The translations under genes and the position numbers were made by a program. A model generated the notes under the pieces. The model searched no databases. It saw nothing but the letters and a program-made list of their open reading frames with translations, and was not told the DNA's origin. From contig JBOFWM010000115.1 of the NCBI GenBank assembly GCA_051653625.1, positions 1 through 16,989 on the forward strand: a DNA stretch of 16,989 nucleotides, read 5' to 3'. Of the stretch, positions 14,629 through 16,989 are shown in pieces. Within the stretch, counting starts at the first letter, position 1; the number at the start of each line of letters is the position of its first letter. This stretch comes from SFDP01 sp051653625. GTDB lineage: Bacteria > Bacillota > Clostridia > Lachnospirales > Lachnospiraceae.

Positions 14629-16563
14629 TCAAACGTGTGTCACAATAAAATATGCTTCTCCATTTCCTGTAATTTTTGCTTTATTCATGGGAAGAAATAT
14701 GCTCTCTCCTGCCTCCACTTTCATTGATTCCTCACCACAATACATAGTAAAACTTCCTTTTGTACAAATAATTGAGTAAAAACTACTTTCATCCATCTCA
14801 AAAGAAAAGTCTCCTGTAATATCATAAGCCACACTTTCAAAATATTTACAGCTACTAATTTTTTGTCTTTTCACATCTCCTTCCATTTCAATAATTTGTT
14901 CTTTTTTATGAAAAAGATAAGGACTAAAATTTAATACCTCTAAAGCTTGTTCTAAATGAAGCATTCTTTTATTTCCATATTTATCTAATCGGTTATAATC
15001 ATACAATCTATAGGTGACATCTGAACTTTGTTGAATTTCACAAATCATTACACCTTTACCAATGGCATGGACACATCCTGCCTCAATAAAATATGTTTCT
15101 CCTGGTGAAACAGGTATCCAATTTAATAATTCTAAAATAGTATTTTCTTCTAATGCTTTTTGTACTTGTTCCTTCGTAACTTGTTCTTTAAACCCACAAT
15201 AAATGCCCGCACCTTCTTCACATTCTAAAATATGCCACATTTCATTTTTCCCATATTGATGTTCATACTCTAAAGCATATTCATCCGCTGGATGAACTTG
15301 AACAGAAAGATCTTTTTTTGCATCTATTAGCTTAATAAGAATAGGAAATTCCACCATAGATTGACACTTCCACCCCCAATTTTTCTTGCCAATCTTTTTT
15401 AAATATTCTTCAAACAAAACACCTTTATATATTCCACTATTGACAATACTTGAACCTGATTTATGAGCGGATAATTCCCAGCTTTCTGCAACTACAGTAT
15501 AATCACATTGTTTATTAAAATATTCACAAAGCTTATTTCCACCCCAAATATAATCTTTAAAGCAAGGCGTTAATTTAATAAATGGTTCTTTCTGTGTATT
15601 TTCTTCCATTACCTCTTCTACATTTACTTCTGATTCATCATGAAAATACGGAAATACTTTTGGATTTTCTTCCATAATTTTTTTTAAATTATCTGAACTT
15701 CCATATTTGCCAATATAAACAGCATCTTCTGTATTTACTATTAAAATATCTTTTAATTCATTAGCAACAACAATCTTTTTGGAACTGCTATTAATAATGA
15801 TGGTATTTTCACATTGATATGTTACTTGTTTTGCGTCACCAGCTGCTTCAAATGCTGTTTCTGGCAAATCCTCTAATCTTCCAATATCTTTCCACGTAAA
15901 ATTACCACTTACACTTTTTGATTTTGTTGTATGATAAAATACAGATTCTTCTATAGAAAGATATGGAATATTATCCAACTCATTTTTGGAATACCATGTT
16001 TTATTACCATCCGTTTTTCTCATATAAAAAGACGCTTGACAACTACTAAACATAAACGGGTACTGTTTCCGAAATTCTACAAGAAGTGTTCCAACTTCAA
16101 ATAAAAACATTCCACTATCCCCATATTCATTACTTTCTTTATTAAAATTATGACTTCCAAGACTAACAAGAAATCCATCTTTTGCATATTCTTTCGCTAG
16201 AAGTACATCTTCTTTATAAGACTCTCCTGATATAATAATATCTGATGCAACAACAAACATAAGCTCTGACTTTGGAAATTGCATACAAGATAAACAAATT
16301 GCAGCTGTAGTATTTCTTGATATTTCTTCCAATATCATACGATATGTAATTCCTTGAAATTCTTTCATTTGCTCTTCAATAATTTCTTGATATTCCACTC
16401 CTGATACAATAATAAACTCATCACAAAAAGGAAGATTTCTTGCAATTGTTTCTTGAAAAATTGAATGGTTTTTTTGAATTCTAATAAACTGTTTTGGATA
16501 CTCTTTTCTAGATAACGGCCATAATCCATCTCCTCTACCTCCTGCTAATACCAAACATTTCAA
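14629..16563 (-). CDS. Mannose-1-phosphate guanylyltransferase-like domain fused to type I mannose-6-phosphate isomerase
   Basis: The 644-residue protein (from TTG 16561-16563) has two halves. Residues 1-300 resemble ManC-type guanylyltransferase: LVLAGG, WPLSRKEYPKQF, RNTT, SGMFLF, DIG and a beta-helix-like C-terminal piece. Its key signatures deviate, though: AGGRGDGLWPLSR has Gly where the catalytic Arg normally is, and ASDI replaces the usual P(S/A)DH. After a 30-residue acidic linker, residues about 329-644 are a type I phosphomannose isomerase, with zinc ligands Q422 and H424 (QVHP), E441 (NEMWH) and H499 (HAIGKG), plus EIQQSSDVTYRLYDY near the active site. The isomerase half interconverts mannose 6-phosphate and fructose 6-phosphate. 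Known ManC/ManA bifunctional proteins usually carry a type II isomerase, so this layout is unusual. Monocistronic, with its own promoter. Confidence 0.85.
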   Translation of the reverse strand: MKCLVLAGGRGDGLWPLSRKEYPKQFIRIQKNHSIFQETIARNLPFCDEFIIVSGVEYQEIIEEQMKEFQGITYRMILEEISRNTTAAICLSCMQFPKSELMFVVASDIIISGESYKEDVLLAKEYAKDGFLVSLGSHNFNKESNEYGDSGMFLFEVGTLLVEFRKQYPFMFSSCQASFYMRKTDGNKTWYSKNELDNIPYLSIEESVFYHTTKSKSVSGNFTWKDIGRLEDLPETAFEAAGDAKQVTYQCENTIIINSSSKKIVVANELKDILIVNTEDAVYIGKYGSSDNLKKIMEENPKVFPYFHDESEVNVEEVMEENTQKEPFIKLTPCFKDYIWGGNKLCEYFNKQCDYTVVAESWELSAHKSGSSIVNSGIYKGVLFEEYLKKIGKKNWGWKCQSMVEFPILIKLIDAKKDLSVQVHPADEYALEYEHQYGKNEMWHILECEEGAGIYCGFKEQVTKEQVQKALEENTILELLNWIPVSPGETYFIEAGCVHAIGKGVMICEIQQSSDVTYRLYDYNRLDKYGNKRMLHLEQALEVLNFSPYLFHKKEQIIEMEGDVKRQKISSCKYFESVAYDITGDFSFEMDESSFYSIICTKGSFTMYCGEESMKVEAGESIFLPMNKAKITGNGEAYFIVTHV

Positions 16564-16569
16564 GTCATA

Positions 16570-16578
16570 CCCCTCCTT
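16570..16578 (-). promoter_or_regulatory. Ribosome binding site deciding the PMI fusion start
   Basis: AAGGAGGGG on the minus strand ends 6 nt before TTG 16561-16563. It lies inside the codons that follow an in-frame ATG at 16579-16581, so a start at that ATG would put the ribosome binding site within the reading frame. The TTG is favoured, and it begins exactly at the conserved LVLAGG strand. Confidence 0.75.
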
Positions 16579-16609
16579 CATGTAACTAAAATTAATCTAT
16601 ATTTTCATT

Positions 16610-16637
16610 ATTATATCATAGCAACGAAAAAAGACAA
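16610..16637 (-). promoter_or_regulatory. Promoter of the PMI fusion gene
   Basis: On the minus strand, TTGTCT (16632-16637) and a consensus -10 TATAAT (16610-16615) are 16 bp apart, with an extended -10 TGA before the hexamer. The 5' leader before TTG 16563 is about 40 nt. Confidence 0.65.
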
Positions 16638-16664
16638 GTAAGTGTATTTTTATAAATATTATGA

Positions 16665-16693
16665 TTGACACGCTAATCCTTTTGTGCTTTACT
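16665..16693 (+). promoter_or_regulatory. Promoter of the TPP riboswitch transcript
   Basis: Consensus -35 TTGACA (16665-16670), a 17-bp spacer and an extended -10 TGCTTTACT (hexamer 16688-16693). Transcription would start near 16700, just upstream of the riboswitch. It diverges from the PMI fusion promoter. Confidence 0.7.
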
Positions 16694-16710
16694 AAAGTAA
16701 ATTAAATAAA

Positions 16711-16803
16711 TTATGAGAGCTAATGTTTTTGGCTGAGAGGAAACTTTTGAGTTTCGATCATCAAACCTGATTTGGATAATGCCAACGTAGGGAAATTACC
16801 GTA
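16711..16803 (+). promoter_or_regulatory. TPP riboswitch (THI box)
   Basis: The aptamer core is clear: GGCTGAGA (16731-16738), ACCTGAT (16765-16771), the TTGGATAATGCCAA hairpin (16772-16785) and CGTAGGGAA (16786-16794). A small extra hairpin, GAAACT-TTTG-AGTTTC (16740-16755), sits in the position of the optional P3a stem. The 5' P1/P2 strands are AT-rich and less obvious. With the terminator downstream it forms a transcriptional OFF switch responding to thiamine pyrophosphate. Confidence 0.93.
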
Positions 16804-16813
16804 TTAAAACGCG

Positions 16814-16847
16814 CCCTTTTGCATACCTGCAAAAGGGTTTTTCTTTT
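16814..16847 (+). terminator. Riboswitch-controlled intrinsic terminator
   Basis: A 10-bp stem, CCCTTTTGCA (16814-16823) with TGCAAAAGGG (16828-16837), encloses a TACC loop and is followed by TTTTTCTTTT (16838-16847). It lies between the TPP aptamer and the ykoF-like start codon, so it is the expression platform. Confidence 0.92.
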
Positions 16848-16862
16848 GAAAGGAGAAATGAA

Positions 16863-16989
16863 GTGAAAAAAAATTATGTAGATTATGGGAATTGTTGTGG
16901 TACTTCGTGTGGTCGAGTCGGAGGTACTGATGGAATTACAGGTTGTCGTTTTTCTTTAGCGCCTATGAGCGATCAATATATTAATATTA
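16863..16989 (+). CDS. ykoF: YkoF-like thiamine/HMP-binding protein (3' truncated by window edge)
   Basis: The 42 visible residues begin MKKNYVDYGNCCGTSCGR and include ITGCRFSLAPMSDQYI. The CGTS motif and the later RFSL-PM-D segment match the start of Bacillus subtilis YkoF, which binds thiamine and its HMP moiety and is encoded in a THI-box-controlled operon with a transporter. An eight-to-nine-residue insertion and extra cysteines separate it from that reference. The start is GTG 16863-16865 with AAAGGAG (16849-16855) at 7-nt spacing; the ATG at 16858 runs into TGA after two codons. ABC or ECF-type thiamine transporter genes probably lie beyond the window. The gene symbol rests on the short N-terminus and the riboswitch. 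Confidence 0.7.
   Translation, partial: MKKNYVDYGNCCGTSCGRVGGTDGITGCRFSLAPMSDQYINI

Overview
The window is AT-rich DNA (roughly 30% GC by eye) from a low-GC Gram-positive bacterium. The Clostridia-like gene set, including a TPP riboswitch in front of a YkoF-type protein, a TatD-linked radical SAM protein, a class II-like EPSP synthase and an ISNCY-like transposase, suggests Lachnospiraceae or a close relative. That placement is an inference from gene content; there is no rRNA here to confirm it. It reads as a mostly ordinary chromosomal housekeeping segment with one insertion sequence (IS) at the left edge.

Layout. (1) 1-1381: 3' part of an IS with a DDE transposase, cut by the window edge, ending in a perfect hairpin and a likely terminal repeat. 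(2) 5906 back to 1392, minus strand: a tight four-gene run of ABC ATPase, ABC-2 permease, a rhodanese fused to a TtcA-like tRNA thiolase, and a large membrane-anchored protein of unknown function. (3) 6080-7536, plus strand: pyridoxal/pyridoxamine kinase and a small radical SAM protein, divergent from the ABC run across a short region with three CTGG boxes. (4) 10883 back to 7539, minus strand: a MazG-type pyrophosphohydrolase, 1-phosphofructokinase and a DEAD-box RNA helicase; the helicase ATG abuts the kinase stop. (5) 11116-14538, plus strand: an aromatic amino acid operon of DAHP synthase, prephenate dehydrogenase with an ACT domain, and EPSP synthase, closed by a bidirectional terminator. 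(6) 16563 back to 14629, minus strand: a fusion of a mannose-1-phosphate guanylyltransferase-like domain with a type I mannose-6-phosphate isomerase. (7) 16665-16989, plus strand: promoter, TPP riboswitch, intrinsic terminator and the first 42 codons of a YkoF-like thiamine/HMP-binding protein.

Functionally, the aro genes supply the first and sixth shikimate-pathway steps plus the tyrosine branch. The pdxK and ykoF regions are cofactor salvage units for PLP and thiamine. The ManC/ManA fusion would feed mannose phosphates toward glycolysis or nucleotide sugars. Several genes start at GTG or TTG (ABC ATPase, TtcA fusion, ManC/ManA fusion, ykoF). In three genes the longest reading frame overstates the N-terminus, and I chose starts from Shine-Dalgarno position.

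I did not find a clearly new multi-gene system. The items most worth a second look are the ManC-like/type I PMI fusion with altered active-site signatures, the rhodanese-TtcA fusion with extra cysteines, a MazG with a decayed second domain, the CTGG boxes before pdxK, and the cysteine-rich N-terminus of the riboswitch-controlled YkoF homologue.
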